Source: Uranotaenia lowii
Lineage: Eukaryota > Arthropoda > Insecta > Diptera > Culicidae
DNA: 64,000 nt
Reading direction: 5' to 3'
Assembly (NCBI RefSeq): GCF_029784155.1
Contig: NC_073693.1
Location: 283,047,456 to 283,111,455 of the forward strand
Part shown: positions 24,061 through 37,796 of the stretch, one piece after another
How the letters are laid out: each line of letters begins with the position of its first letter
How positions within the stretch are numbered: position 1 is the stretch's first letter
Notes under the pieces: model-generated
Seen by the model: the letters and a program-made list of their open reading frames with translations, nothing else
What the model was told of the DNA's origin: nothing
The model's database searches: none
Position numbers and translations under genes: made by a program

Positions 24061-25183
24061 TAAATTTAGTATTCAAAACGAGAATTTAATTTATGGTAAC
24101 GAAAATCATTGCAGATCAAATTACATAAATTTTACTGTCCTCAAAACAAAGGGGTAAGTAAGCTTGTCCATTAAAACTTCATTCATCATGAGAGTTGCTG
24201 TCCGGATAAAATATGAGCAGCTATTTTTCAGGGTAGTGAGAAGTGCATTAAAAATGCAGAAGCTGCATTTAAAATTCCCCCAGTTCCAGAGGCAAACAAA
24301 ATGATCAATTGTTGCGTTACCAAGACTAGCTATCAATTTTCTTCCCACTAGTAGCAGAAACAAAAAAAGCATGCTAAAAATTTAATCGATTCAGCTTCTT
24401 CACGAAACGAAAACGGTGACAATAAAATATAATTCCGAATTTTTCCCTACACTATACCTTGACAAATCTGAAAAATTGGGCTGAATTAGTTCAACATTTA
24501 ATTCAAACAAAAACACTGCAACAAAAAGTCACACTGATTTCAAAGATTAATACCAACAGTTGTTGAAACCGGCTCTCTTCTTGGTTGAATAGTTTTGTTT
24601 TTGTTTTTTTTTTCGCTTGTGATATCATTCAGCTAGACTTCAAAAAATTGAATCAATTTGACCGAGGCCGTTGTAAATGTGACAATTTCACCACCCACGA
24701 TTTTCTGTTTTTTTTTTGTTCCTTCTCCACTTTCAAACAATCCATTTGTGTGTGTGGGAGGCATTTATTTCAGTGTTTACCGGTCCGAATTGAATCGTAA
24801 TCGTAATCTTTGCCGTCGTCCGTTGAGTTGCGTTGCGTTATCTGTGCCCAGATTTACCTTTTCGAGGTTTCATCATTCACATCGGCTTATCTTTGGGTTA
24901 GGAATTTGTGGAGAAAATGTCACAAAACTTCGCGCTCGGATCGAATTGATTCAATTTTCATTGCTTGTTTTTCCCCCTCGCTGTCAATGGGACTGATGAA
25001 CTGTCAATGTTGACAATTGACATTTCCCCCGTTGGTATTGACGTAAAAGCATTGTTTTTAATATTTTTTTAGTAAAGCGACACAACTCGTTCGGGATTAG
25101 TTTCCATGGAAACAAAAACAAAAAAAAAACATCAATAACAAACAGAAAAAAACGAGGAAACTCTGCAAAAAAACGAAACATAC

Positions 25184-25254
25184 CCTTCACCGGCTTCGGC
25201 GCGCTCTTCAGCACGCTCAAGATCGGCCTCAACCATGGCCAATTTACGAGCGAC
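25184..25254 (-). CDS. Tm1: Tropomyosin 1, alternative exon 5a (common type)
   Basis: The exon is 71 bases. It encodes [20 protein letters not shown], then AGE, plus two bases (GG) of the next codon. This is the canonical tropomyosin exon 5 sequence. Joining to exon 6, which begins with C, gives GGC, glycine, before KIVELEEEL; related proteins often have serine or asparagine there. The acceptor is AATAG and the donor GTATGT. It lies 7.9 kb upstream of its alternative, exon 5b, and has the same length and phase. Sequence around the exon for several hundred bases is GC-richer and free of recognisable repeats, unlike the rest of the intron. Confidence 0.96.
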
Positions 25255-28200
25255 CTATTGGCAGAGCAAATAATTCGCACCAATCAGCGCCGAGAATTTC
25301 GGGGTGAGATTCGTAGAAACGTGTTGCAGCAAGTAAAAAACGTGACGACGTTGACGTTTGGTTTGCCGAATATGGGCAAGCGAAACGATCACGACGACGA
25401 CGACGCAACGATCGAGGGACATCACATGTGAAATGAAATAAGAACCGAGAGACACAAATAAAGAGGCTGATTAAGAGATTGTTTTCGGGAGGAAGCAATT
25501 GAACACACGAAATTGATAGCAGCACAACACGGTTAACCGGAAGGAGGTACGACTCAAAAAATTAATCGGACGACTTCCAGGAGGCGCAAAAAAATCACTC
25601 ACACTTGATTCATGCAGATCGTAATTTTTGAATGGTTTTTGTTAGAAAGACATGATTTTTTTTTTAAGATGGGACAGTTTGTAAAATATTAAATTAAAAA
25701 TAAGAGATAATGTAGGAACCAGTTTTGGTCAATCGACAGGTAAAGTTAACTTCTTCTCTCCGAAACCGTGATAACGTTGAACTTACGCATTCGACCAGAC
25801 ACAGCTTCTCAGGTACAAACTTTTTTCCATAGCGTCAGCGATTCCTCTTTCTGAAAATTCTTTATGAATGAAATTAATTGATAGTGGTGCCTCAGAAACT
25901 TGCCAGATGCATTAAAAGAAGAATAGCCCATTTTTGTAATTGAAATTATTTTTGTTTTCATTTCTCATTTTTTTTTTTCAAAAATTGGCTGACCCAGTTT
26001 GACTTTTAACTAAATAAATTTTAACTTCTTCTACAGGTCTCAACTTCTTCGTACTCGTGATAAATTTTATGAAAATCACACTGAAATTGTTCGAGTTGTG
26101 TCCCATTTAATGTTGATTTCCATGGGCCATTCAAATATATGTTGATTTCCGCCTTTTTTTGGGTCTCACGAAATTCCCGATTCTCAACAACAAAAAAATT
26201 AGTCCCAAAAACTCTATTTAACGGTTTCTACCACTAATAAGTGTTTCAATTATATTTTTTCAATCGAACCCAAAAGTTATAGCATATTTAAGAAAATTTT
26301 AATTTTAAAAAACTTCAATGTGACCGACACTAATTCTGTGCATTTTCTAACAAAAAAATCAATTTAAAAATCAAATAAAAAATTTTGAAAAAAAAATATT
26401 TAAATAAAACTACATAAAAAAAACTTTAAATAAAAAGAAGATTTTTCCGTCAATCATGTTCACTTTTTTTTTTGGTCTTGTAAATATGATTCTAATTCTA
26501 TTGATATGATGATGAGGCTCAGTTTAGCCCAAACCAGACCCATGTAACTTATCGAAAATTCTTTCTATACGCTCAGTGCTGCTCCCTTCTGAGAAGGGGT
26601 ATTATAACAGGCGACTAAAATAGCTTGTACACCCTCCATGGGGGTCAATGGTTTGAGTATTCAACAACTTCAACGTCAAATAACATACAAAATTATCAAA
26701 GCAACCGTTGTTCGTATTCGCACTGTTGGTATCAATTTCAACATATTGATTTTATGAACAAAAAGAATCCCAATTGAGCATTCATAGATGATTTTCTTCT
26801 CGAACAGAGTAAAATTAGAAAAGCAGAGTTTCGGTTTAATTCAAATTCAAATCAATTTTTTTCCGAATGGCAATATATGGTTAATAATTCGTCCAAAAGG
26901 TCAACCAAAATATATTTTTACCATTTAAAGCATTGTAGATGGCTCTGAAGTATATACTTTTAAAGCAGATTTGTTTTTTCCAAGACACACATTGGTTACC
27001 ATGGCTAGATGCATGAATCTTGTTGCCCGAACTCTTAAGGTGGCGTTGCGAACATCGAAAGTCCGTATAGAAGAATTAATGTTCGCGGCAAAGCCCACTT
27101 CTTTATCTTGAAGTGACGGTATCTTTGCCCAAACCTACCGTTAAACCGTTAAAAAAGTTCACTAAAGGTGTAAATGTTAAATTCTAACATTAATTAGAAG
27201 AAAATCCCCAAAACTCATAGACTGCTGCTAAGCATTTTTTGAAAGTTTCTTCATTTAAGGTACTCTAGGTACTTCTTTTTTTCGGAACCGTTTCTTTATT
27301 TTTAAAGGTTCAACGATTGAGATTTAGAATCCTCTCTTAAGTAAACGACGAATCTCTTACTTCACTTCATATGCAGATATCGACCGGTAATCGTAGTTCC
27401 TATTGCTATTTTAAACATAAGTATGTAATTTGTAATTTCAATTATGTGCTTAACTAGTTGATGTTCTGAGTTTTGGCTGGGACATTCCGTTACATAAACA
27501 AAAAAGGAGATGCAAGTGAAATGACCGCGAAGAAATTCAAACGGACAAATTTCATGTTTCTATCTACTATTTCTCGGTGACAACTGGACTAAACCATAAT
27601 TTTATGATTTTTGAGATGCTCGAAGTTTCGAGTTGAATTTTCCAGAACGTGGTTTGAAGGTAAATTTCACAATTTTTCAGTTATCCTTGAGCTTCAGAGG
27701 CACCGAAATATATGCACTATGGGGCCCCGCATCCATAAAAAGTGAGAACTATTATGTAAACTATCTCTCGAAAAACTCTCGTATACAAAATTTCACTTCA
27801 TATCAACCGTCCGTTTTACGTGATGGTGTTACTAAAAATTTGTATATATAAGATTATTTAAATTTTGTTGCAATTTTAAAATTTCCGATCATAAAACATG
27901 AATTATGGAAACTTATATAAAAACAAACACTGTTTCTTTTAGATAACATATTATCAGAATAAAATAAAAAAAATAACTTAAAAAGATAATTTCGACCATC
28001 TTTAACGTTTTGCATTTTTTAAGGTTGTTGAATTAAAAAAACACACATATAAAATATTTTCAATTTTTCACTTTTATCATCGTATTTTTGACACATCAAT
28101 AAATCTCGATCGACAATAAGGCTGGTAAGAAAAAAACGAAATCACAGTTAACAGTTAACAGTTAACGAATTTTCATCAATCATTCAAGACTTCAAGAAAT

Positions 28201-28453
28201 TCAAATTATTCAAGAATAAAAGCAATGAAAGTTTATTAACTCTCTACTGCATGGACTATGAATCTGTTGAGATAAATAAAATTTATAAAATTTATTTTTA
28301 ATAAAAAAAAAATTATTAACGGCAATAACTGTATGGATCTCTAACTAAGCATTTTATGCCAGAAAACAACAACATTTTTTTTCCATTGTTTTTGTTCAAA
28401 AAGGGTTAGAAATGAGATAAACATTTTTTAGATTTTTAAGGTTTTATAATAAG

Positions 28454-28854
28454 TAAGGCTGGAACAAATGTCAATTTCTTCTTTTGTAACCCCCACTTCG
28501 GAATTTCCGAAAAAACAGGAAGGGGAAAAAAAATGATGTTTGAAGTGTTTTATGAAAATTTCGAAAAAAATGTCGAATATTCTAAGGATTTCAAGATCAA
28601 AAATCAAATTGTTGAATATGGGAGTGATTGCACCTTTTGTATTCTTGATTTTATTGAAGTTTTCGATAGAAAAATACTTGATTTATAGTTTTTGTGCAAT
28701 GATATAGTATGCAATTTAGTTGCAAACTAGCTTTCGTGCAATTTATTCCAATTTATTTGTTTTTCGCATTAAAGTATTAATTTTTTATTCTCCCCCCTCG
28801 CGATGTTTCAACTCCGAGTGACAATAGAAGGACTTGAAATTTGTTCCGGCCTAA
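28454..28854. mobile_element. MITE with GGCYGGAACAAAT inverted ends, copy 1
   Basis: The left end TAAGGCTGGAACAAATGTCA and the right end, read in reverse, TTAGGCCGGAACAAATTTCA match over some 35 bases. About 400 bases, no open frame. Target duplication seems to be TA. Confidence 0.8.
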
Positions 28855-29064
28855 TGGAATTGTTGATGCATTACAATTGTTTGAAAACTTTTACAGTACT
28901 GAATTATGCTAAAAAAGTGAAAAAAAGGAAGAGAACTTAAGATCAAGGTTTGGATAAAGTGCTAGATACTCAAACTTAATTGCCCGAGGTTTATTTTCAA
29001 TTGGTAGACTATAATTTCCGAAAAAAAATTAACCCACCATTTTATTTCTTAAATATGTATGCAG

Positions 29065-29834
29065 GTTAGGGATGCATGGAAAAATTTCATGGTAGAATTA
29101 AAAAAAAAAACCGTCAATATACATTTTGTAGATTGGCTCAAAAAAATGACATGTGCAAAATTTCAGCTCAATCGGACGTGATTTAGGGATACTTCAAAGT
29201 GCTCAAATTTCGGTTTCGTGACCCTCAAAAAATCATCAAAAGGGGAAACCAAAGGAAATCGGAAAAATCGAATTTTTAATTTTTTAGCTTAATGAATAAA
29301 ATATGATAAAACGTCGAAATCTGGAGTTTAAAATATAAAAAATCACGTAAGGAAGGACAAAAAAGGAAATCGGGAAAGTCGAAATTTCAATTTTTATGCC
29401 AAATGATTTCCGAAAAACGGGCGGTTTTCCGAGTCCCAGAAAGTCAATTTTGAGCCTTATTTTTTCTAGACCTCTACGTTCCATGAGTGTTTAAATCATT
29501 TGGCACTTCCAAAAACTTTCGATTTTTCTAATTTCCTTCCCTTAATTCATTTTTTGTCGATTTTTTCCAACAAAAATTTATTCCGAGATAATACAAGATT
29601 TTTACGTTTTATACATTTTTAAATCACTTGACATTAAAATTAAAATTTCATTTTTTCCGAATTCCATTGATCTTCTTTGTTAATTTTGAGCGCTTTGAGG
29701 CATCCCTAAATCAAGACCGATAGAGCTGAAATTGTTTTTGTTTTCAGTTTTTTGGGCCAATCTACAAAATGTATACGGTAGGTTTTAAAAATTGAATCAT
29801 GAAATTTTTCCCATATATCCATTGCACTCCTAGT
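29065..29834. repeat. Foldback element with ~340-base arms
   Basis: Left arm ~29065-29410 and right arm ~29500-29834 are inverted: ACATTTTGTAGATTGG pairs with CCAATCTACAAAATGT, and GGGATACTTCAAAGTGCTCA with a matching GAGCGCTTTGAGGCATCCC. The centre holds a GCCAAATGATTT word on both sides. No open frame of note. Confidence 0.8.
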
Positions 29835-30521
29835 GAATGTATACATTTGAGGCCCTTGGGCCAAAGAGGTAAAAGTGCGTCAAAGCTTATTTCGAGAAAA
29901 CGTGCTTTTTAGTTTTAGTGTTTGGTAATTTTCCATATATTTTTCGGAAAATATTATTTTGCTTTGGAACGTAAAAGTATGTAAATAAAATTCTAAAAAT
30001 CTGAAAAAATCATCAAATATAGTTTGAAATGTGAAAAATCGTTTGGCATCATTAACTCAAAATCGACCATTTTGTCACTTATACCCCCCCTCCTTTGGTT
30101 CTGAGGGCCTCATTTATAATTGCTTTTTTCTACAAATAAAAAAAAATATTGGGCAAAATCGTAAGCTTTTTATTTAAAAAAAAACATCCTATTTCTCTAT
30201 TTTGAAACGCAAATTTCTAGAAAGTGTGGTTAAAAAGTTGCCAAATGATTTATTGAATCATTTGGCAACATTAAACTTTCTCAAACAGTTTCAATTTATG
30301 AAATACTGTGCAGTGGAATGGTTTTTCGAATTGAAATACTCCAAAAATGGAAAAAAATCACATTATAAGGATTTGAAGACGCAGCTGGGAAAATGTTACC
30401 TAGGTACACTTACTTCAAATTCCGCAAATAGTTGTAATCTTACTTCACAAATTTCTTGTGACATTCCGAGAGTGAAATTTAATTTGCTACACTCTCTCAA
30501 AACACTTTTAAAAGATGTTAA

Positions 30522-30937
30522 TTAGGCCGGATAAAAATATCAATTTCTTCTTTTGTCACCCCCCTTTCGAAATTTACAAAAATCCTGAAGGCGGGTATAA
30601 ATAAAGTTTTAAGTATTTTATGGAAATTTAGAAAAAAAAAAACCATCAAATTTCCGAAAGATTGAAAGAGCCAAAAACAAATTTTGGAAGATGGGAGTTT
30701 AATCACCATTTGTGTTCTTGATTTTATTGAATTTTTCGATGAACAATTACTTGTTTTATAGGTTTTTTGCAGTGATATAGTATGCAATTTTGTTGCATAC
30801 AAGATTTCGTGCAATTTATTCTAATTTATCTGTTTTTTTCATTTCTTTTTTATTCCTGCACAACCCCCACCCCCCTCCTCCTCGCGATTTTCCAACTCCG
30901 AGTGACAAAAGAAGCATTTGAAATTTGCTAGGCCTTA
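30522..30937. mobile_element. MITE with GGCYGGAACAAAT inverted ends, copy 2
   Basis: Same family as 28454-28854, in the same orientation. Shared inner words are TCAATTTCTTCTTTTGT, TGATATAGTATGCAATTT, TTCGTGCAATTTATTC and AACTCCGAGTGACAA. The right end AAATTTGCTAGGCCTTA has lost a few bases. Confidence 0.8.
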
Positions 30938-33900
30938 TTTTATTTTCTCAGCTAAACAAAATAAAAGAAACATACTTACGATGAATTTATGTTCACCTGT
31001 GTTGAAAATAATGTTGCAGTTTTTTTCTTCTCTTGAAAGCTATTGCCCAAAAACACGTCATTTTGGACTGTTAAAAGCTGAAATAATTGCTTGTATCAAC
31101 TGAATGTCGAAATCACCTGATCAGTGTGTTCAAATCTGCTACTAGAGAATTAATTATGATAATTTTTTAAGGTAATTGAAAGGCCATAAGACGGTGTTAT
31201 CTGTTTTTAAATATTTTCCAACATAAAAGCTTAAAAGCATGAGGCTAGAAATCTCTCAACTAATGACCAAAATCCGAAATAAATGTTTCTGAAATTGCAA
31301 GATTTTTCAATTTAATGTTGATGCATCAACTATACTTGTATGAAGTTAATCTGTGATTAGTAGTTTCTAAATTTTCGGTAAACCATCTTTGATTTTTTTT
31401 AAATATAACTCTTGTTTTAATAATCATGAAATTCAGAATGAAGGTGAGGTTACAGCTTAGAAAAGTCAAATTTAGATGAACTGAAACGAATTTCATCCCG
31501 GTTTTCTCATTCAAAAATGGCTTCAAAGTGTTTTGCTTTATTTTTGCTTTTTTAGCTCAATCGAAAAGTGGTTTCAAAAAAGCTGCGTGTTCCGGGTTCA
31601 TAATCTGAAATTGTCATCGGCCCCCATAAAGCATTATGCTGATTTTATGCTGAGTAATTCGACTAAAGATATGGTGAATATTACCTTTTTTGGTCCATTT
31701 AACAAAACAAAACAAAACAAAACAATAACTGAAGAATTCATTATGTTTCAATTGTTCAGGGTCGATTCAAAGCTGGGAGCTTTTTGGCAAAAATAGCATT
31801 TTAATAAACCGTTTTAATAGGATTGGATATTTTTTGTATTCTTACTTATATTTCCGAAAGAACAACTTCAAATTGCATATTAGTGAAAAAACGAATCTTC
31901 ATCGCTAAAGCAACAAAGATTTTAGTAAGTTTAATAAGTTTTATTACATACAGGATCTAGTTCAGAATATCTTAAAACTGATCTTTTGAGTATATTTATA
32001 AAGAGCACACCAATTGAACTGCAGCATTCATATTGTAACGTCTCCGAATTTTATAGGATTACTTTTAAAAACAAACTTCAACCCTATGAAGACGTCAAAA
32101 AAAAATTAGCATAGCTATTGATTAAGATAGTTATCGCATAAAACAGCGCAATTTAGCATTCGATTTAGGATTTTTTTTTACAAAACAATTTAATTTTGTA
32201 AAAAAAAAAATTACAAATGTTGTCTGTAATCGAATTCCGGGTTAAGCAAAAATTCAAATTCGAATTAAGGCAACAAAATCTATACAAACTTTTTTTAAAA
32301 TTTCAATTTCAAACCCGGAATATTATTAATATATTATCCTATCAAGAAGCCGATATAACTTTTCAGTGGATTAGAAACAATTTATCGCTCTCAGTTTAGT
32401 AACTTCATGATCAAGAAATGTAAATTTATGATAAAGTTTAGAATGAAAGCAGTATAAATTGAATTATATATTTCAATTATTTTCACAATCAACACCTTCC
32501 TAATTTGCACGTCATAAAATTTGAAGATCGAGAAGTAGATGATTTCCTATTCTTTGAATACATGAAAAAAAGCTCATTAAAGATTGCATCATATTGAAAT
32601 CAGAATGCAAGTAAATTGTAAGAAATAATTCAAAATCTTCAAATTGCTTACTTAAGAATTCAAAACAAGAATTCTGGAGATTCAAATTTGAATTAGCATC
32701 AAATCGAAGTTTGAAGTTGAATTCAGATTAACATTTCAAAATTTTATCGATTAAGATTTCATTGTAAAGATTTACTATCTATTTACAGATCAGAATCATA
32801 GCTTTAAAAATGTCATTAACCTATTTCAAGACTCATGGAGGCAAAAAAAAAATGGTTGTTTATCAGCTAATCCCTGAAGTTGATACCCTAACAAATAAAT
32901 ATCTCAAAACTGTCACGACTATTCGATAATTAACTATACACATTTAAAACAAAATTTCCAAAAAACAAGAAAAAAATTTAAAACATAGGAACCTGATTCT
33001 TTTGTAAATCATTTCATTATTAATATCAAGATTAAGGATTCGGCATTGCATTTCATTTTCGAACTCCAATTCATCATTTTGATTGAGAATTCAAATTCGA
33101 CCTGAGATTTCATATTTAAAATCTAAGCGTAAAATAAACAATTTGTATTCAAAATTCCTAATCATTATCCAGAGTTGAAATTTAATTCAAAAGTTATCAA
33201 CATTTGAGTTTAAGCTAAAACTTTAACCGTTAACTTACAACGAAGTTTCAAAACTAAGTTCCAATTATTAAAAAAAAATATATATTTCTCGCATACTAAA
33301 ATTACTAATGAATAAAAAAAAGTTCAAAATTCCAAAATTTTGATAATTATGTTCAAAATAAAATTTCAAATACAAACTAACAAATTCTTGAATAGGCACA
33401 CGAGGTTGTTGGAATTGAAAATAATTTGTTTAAATACTATCTCTTGCGATTCTAGTATTTTAAATTCAAGATTTTAGTGCTGATTTGTACTATTTAATTG
33501 AACCTAAAAGTTTTTTTTTTTTTTGAAGTTGAGAATTTCCCAGAAGGACCACATTCAAAGATTAATTTGTAGGCGTTTAAATTCATGACTAACAACACAG
33601 TCTGCTGAAGGATTTTTTCGGAAGAGGAATCGCTGACAACCTGTGGAAATTAGAACCAAGTGATTAAGATTTACTCAAAGAAATGAAACAACGACCGTGG
33701 TTGGTTTCTCGATGTGATCGCTAGTTTTTATTTAAATATCTTTTCAATGGTTGGTTTTAAAATAGTATAATATATTTTTTCATATGTATATAATATTATT
33801 ACTCATTATATAATTGTTGTATAGATAGCTTTTTTTCAAATCAACGTTCACCTTTCGGCTTTTAACTCACTTTCGATTATTAGATACCATCGGATAGTAT

Positions 33901-35336
33901 AATGTGTGATCATTTCTCTTTTCCTAGTAATTTTTTTCACAATTTTTTTCTGTTTGTTTGTTCCTGACATTTTGATATACTGTTCCTACCGATTCATCAT
34001 AGTTGTCAATTATTTATCTCTGTCATTGCTTATTCTTTTCTTCAATTTTTCTTTAAACTAAATTGCTATTAACTGATTGGTTTCCTAATTCTTTATGTTA
34101 GCTGTTGTTTGTTTTATCTCCTTGATATACATATGTATTTGGTTGGTTTTTCACATAAGATGTTATTGCTCTTCTCTGGCTAAAAACAATTGTTTGAGGG
34201 TTATTTTCTTGAGTTGATTATGATTTATCTATGTACGAGTCACATTCTTCTGGAAGTTGTTCATCAGTTTTGTTCAGTGTCGAAATTTAGTATAGCAATC
34301 ATAAAGTCCTAAGGAAAAATTTAGCACCAACATTACTAGATAGTTTAAAAATATTTAATTTTGAGATAATTTTGTTTGAATTTTTCTTGAAGATCTTATT
34401 TTAAAACTGAAGAATTCTTCCAAAGAAAAATGTCACCCGAAAATGATCGAATTCACTCTGCCTTTAGTACCTTTTTGTGTCTCCACCTGATCGCAGCCTC
34501 ACAATTATATGGACGAATTTAAACTTCCTGCCAAATCAAACTATCCTAATAAGATGTTAACTTTGTTATTTTGTTTATTTCTGCTACAAGTGCGTAAATA
34601 TCATTTCATGTTTAAGGCATTTAATGATGTATTTTCAGATTTGTTCTGCTCTTTCTTTTTTTATTTGAGAAATGAACTTCCGAACAGATGAGTATTTCAA
34701 CACTGAAACAAATTTGCGTGAACATGTCACGTAAGCAAACCATAAAAAAGACCCATCAGATATTTTTCAATCTGTTCGGAAGTTTACTCTCGTCAGATTA
34801 AATCTCCTAAGAAATAACGGCAAGAGTTGGGCCTAATTTTAGAGCCCCTGAACTCGGATAAGACACTTGTTATCTTTTTTTTTTTTTTTGTTTTTATCAC
34901 TTGTGATTTAAAGTATTTCTCTTCTTCTAGGGTTTTTTTTCCGTAAGTTTCCCGGATGTGGATGTTGATCACAGGTTTCTCTAATCGGGAACAACAACAA
35001 GGCACGGTTTTTCCGGCGACGAGGCCGAAAAATGTGTCAACGACTGGAAAAGTATCTGGTCGATGCGAATTCATTCGAATATCAGCGTCGGAGGAGAGGA
35101 AAAAATAAACGTTTCGAGTTGGTTTTTATCGTAGGCTTGGTATTTTCATTTTTTTGAGACATCTTACAGATATCCGGGGTTAGGAACAATATCAGTAATT
35201 GAGTTGGGAAGTTAGGAAGACAAATGAAGTTGTTTTTCTAACAAAATACCCGCATGATAATAATTAAAAAGCGATGAATGGATGATGAAAACATGATTTT
35301 TTTTTATGATTGGGATACGCAATAAAAAGAATTCAA

Positions 35337-37060
35337 GTCCCAGAAATAAGACATCAGAAATCTGACATCAGACATAAGAAATCAGACATCTAACTTCAGT
35401 TATCAAGCATTGTACTTTAGATAACACCAGACATCAGACATCAGAAATGTGCGATCAGACATCAGATATTAGACATCGGACATCAGACACCAGTCATCAG
35501 ACATCAGACATCAGACACTAGGTATCAGACATCAGAAATCAGACATGTGATCAGACATCAGAAATCAGACATCAAATCAGAGATCAGACCTCTGACATCA
35601 GTTATCAAACATTATACATCAGATAGATATCAGACATCAGAAATATGTGATCAGACATTAGCCATCAGACATCAGACATCAGACATCGGACATCAGACAC
35701 CAGTCATCAGACATTAGGAATCAGACACCAGATATCAGATATCAGACATCAGACATCTGATATCAGACATCAGACATCTGACATCAGTTATCAAACATTA
35801 TACATCAGTCAACAGGAGAATCAGACATCAGAAATGTGTGATCAAACAGCAGCCATCAGACATCAGACATCAGACATCGGACATCAGACAGCAGTCATCA
35901 GACATTAGGAATCAGACATTAGGAATCAGACACCAGATATCAGACATCAGACATCAGACATCTGACATCAGCTATCAAACCAGACAACAGTCATCAGACA
36001 TCAGACATCAGACATCAGACATCAATCATCAATCATCAGACATCAGACATCAGACATCAGACATCAGATATCAGACATCAGACATCAGACATCAGACATC
36101 AGACATCAAACATCAGACATCAGACATCAGACAACAATCATCAGACATCTGACATCTGACATCAAACATCAACCATCAATCATCAGGCATCAGACATCAG
36201 ATATCAGACATCTGACATCAGACATCGAACATCAGGCATCAGACATCAGACATCAGACATCAGAAATCAGACAACAGTCATCAGACATCTGACATCTGAC
36301 ATCAACCATCAACCATCAATCATCAGGCATCAGGCATCAGATATCAATCATCAGGCATCAGACATCAGAAATCAGACATCAGATATCAGACATCAGATAT
36401 CAGATATCAGAAATCAGATATCAGATATCAGATATCAGACATCAGACATCAGATATCAGACATCAGACATCAGACATCAGACATCAGACATCAGACATCA
36501 GACATCAGACATCAGACATCAGACATCAGACATCAGACATCAGACATCAGACATCAGCCATCAGCCATCAGACATCAGACATTAGACATCAGACATCAGA
36601 CATCAGACATCAGACATCAGACATCAGACATCAGACATCAGACATCAGACATCAGACATCAGGCATCAGACATCAGACATCAGACATCAGACATCAGACA
36701 TCAGACATCAGACATCAGACATCAGACATCAGACATCAGACATCAGACATCAGACATCAGACATCAGACATCAGACATCAGGCATGAGACATCAGACATC
36801 AGACATCAGACATCAGACATCATACATCAGGCATGAGACATCAGGCATCAGGCATCAGACATCAGGCATCTGACATGTGTCATCAGTCATCAGACATCAG
36901 ATCGCAGGTATCAGGCAGAAAACATCAGAAATCAGAGATTCGACATCCGTTCATCAAATATCAGACATCAACGATCAGCTATCAGAAATCAGAACCTAAA
37001 ATTAAGAATCAAGGAAAAATAAATATCAGAAATCAGAATCAAATATCGGGAACAATTTTT
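35337..37060. repeat. CATCAGA heptamer satellite
   Basis: About 1.7 kb of CATCAGA repeats, nearly perfect between 36430 and 36800 and degenerate at both ends. Because 7 is not a multiple of 3, all three plus frames read the same heptapeptide (H-Q-T-S-D-I-R) without stops. Open frames of up to ~104 codons here are therefore not evidence of a gene. Confidence 0.96.
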
Positions 37061-37350
37061 CTGGACCAAAGATCAGGGATCAGAGTTTTTATTTATTGTG
37101 TATCACAATCATTGCGCGATTAAATTTTTGTCAGAGAAGCAAAAAATAAATAAATGTGATGAAACAATGAAAAGGTAAACAACTAATCTTATCGATGTTA
37201 AGGTTTTAACGAGGGATTTTACAATTTAAAAAAGAAAAAAAACAAATGTTCACAAAACAACGGGATAAATCAAAGTGTAACACAGGATAAAAAAAAACAC
37301 GTTGTTAAAACAAATATCAGAAAATTCAAGTGATGTCTGGCTTTTGCACC

Positions 37351-37468
37351 TCATCGTATTTCTTGTCGGCTTCCTCAGCCATGAAGCGGGCTTCCTTCAG
37401 CTGGTTCTCCAGAGCGTCCATGCGCTCTTCATCGGCCAGGGCACGGTTCTCAAGAACCTTGCGGGCAC
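37351..37468 (-). CDS. Tm1: Tropomyosin 1, alternative exon 4b (common type)
   Basis: The exon is 118 bases and gives 39 residues. It starts [20 protein letters not shown] and ends with the heptads of [18 protein letters not shown]. This is the standard exon 4 of arthropod tropomyosins. The split codon becomes CGT, arginine, when joined to exon 3. The donor reads GTGCAA, a poor match to consensus that hints at regulated use. The next exon in all isoforms starts with valine at phase 0, so both exons 4 end cleanly on a GAG codon. Codon use is GC-richer at third positions (CTG, GCC, AAG) than in exon 4a, suggesting stronger selection for high expression in this version. Confidence 0.96.
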
Positions 37469-37796
37469 TGCCGGTTTTTGTTTGAAGGTTGTGATATTTC
37501 GAAGGATTTTTTTGTTAAATTTAAAAATCGAGTTTTTTAACCCAATTTTGTCGGTATATTAAAATAATTCAAACAATGAAAGAAAACGAAAGAAAGAAAA
37601 TGGTTTGATTAGAAAGGACATTTTTGATCGTTGGCGGCTGCGTGTGGGATTTTCCGAAGACCTGTGGAAGTGTAAAAATGGTTATAAACCCTAACGTCCC
37701 TAACCTAACTTTTCGAACCACCCTTAAAAAAGTGAAGGTTCGAACCTAGCGGCTGCTGAAAAATGAGAATGGTAAATTTTACCACAACAACAATAC
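37469..37796 (-). other. Short intron between exons 4a and 4b
   Basis: 328 bases of unique AT-rich sequence. If both exons were retained the frame would shift by one base. The spacing is enough for normal splicing, so steric exclusion alone does not explain exclusive use. Confidence 0.7.

Larger units (their letters stand above)
17259..25183 (-). other. Intron between exons 5a and 5b
   Basis: Mostly filled by the TTCAAGTC-type minisatellite and a CCGGG-rich MITE. From 22.7 to 24.5 kb it is AT-rich with a degenerate TCAATCAG run at 23750-23880 and a tandem 80-base duplication (starts 23911 and 23991). From 24.55 to 25.18 kb the sequence is unique and GC-richer. Confidence 0.6.
25255..37350 (-). 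other. Intron between exons 4b and 5a
   Basis: About 12 kb. Holds the TA-flanked MITE pair, a foldback element and the CATCAGA heptamer array, listed separately. Other parts (25.6-28.4, 31.0-35.3 kb) are AT-rich, with recurrent AATTCAAATTTGAA words at 32-33.5 kb. 34.80-35.10 kb is GC-richer and unique. No gene seen. Confidence 0.6.

Noticed and set aside
25785..25860. Possible small exon on the gene strand between TTTTCAG and GTAAGTT
   Set aside because: It does not read as tropomyosin in any frame, and a ~25-base piece (CAGCGATTCCTCTT) recurs inverted at ~33615, suggesting a repeat.
35838..36152. Repetitive 104-codon open frame (D-I-R-H-Q-T-S repeats)
   Set aside because: It is simply the CATCAGA heptamer array, which is stop-free in all plus frames.
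35337..37060. CRISPR array
   Set aside because: The units are contiguous 7-base repeats without spacers, in an animal genome.
37735..37755. GGTTCGAACC, resembling a tRNA B box
   Set aside because: No A box or cloverleaf can be built around it.
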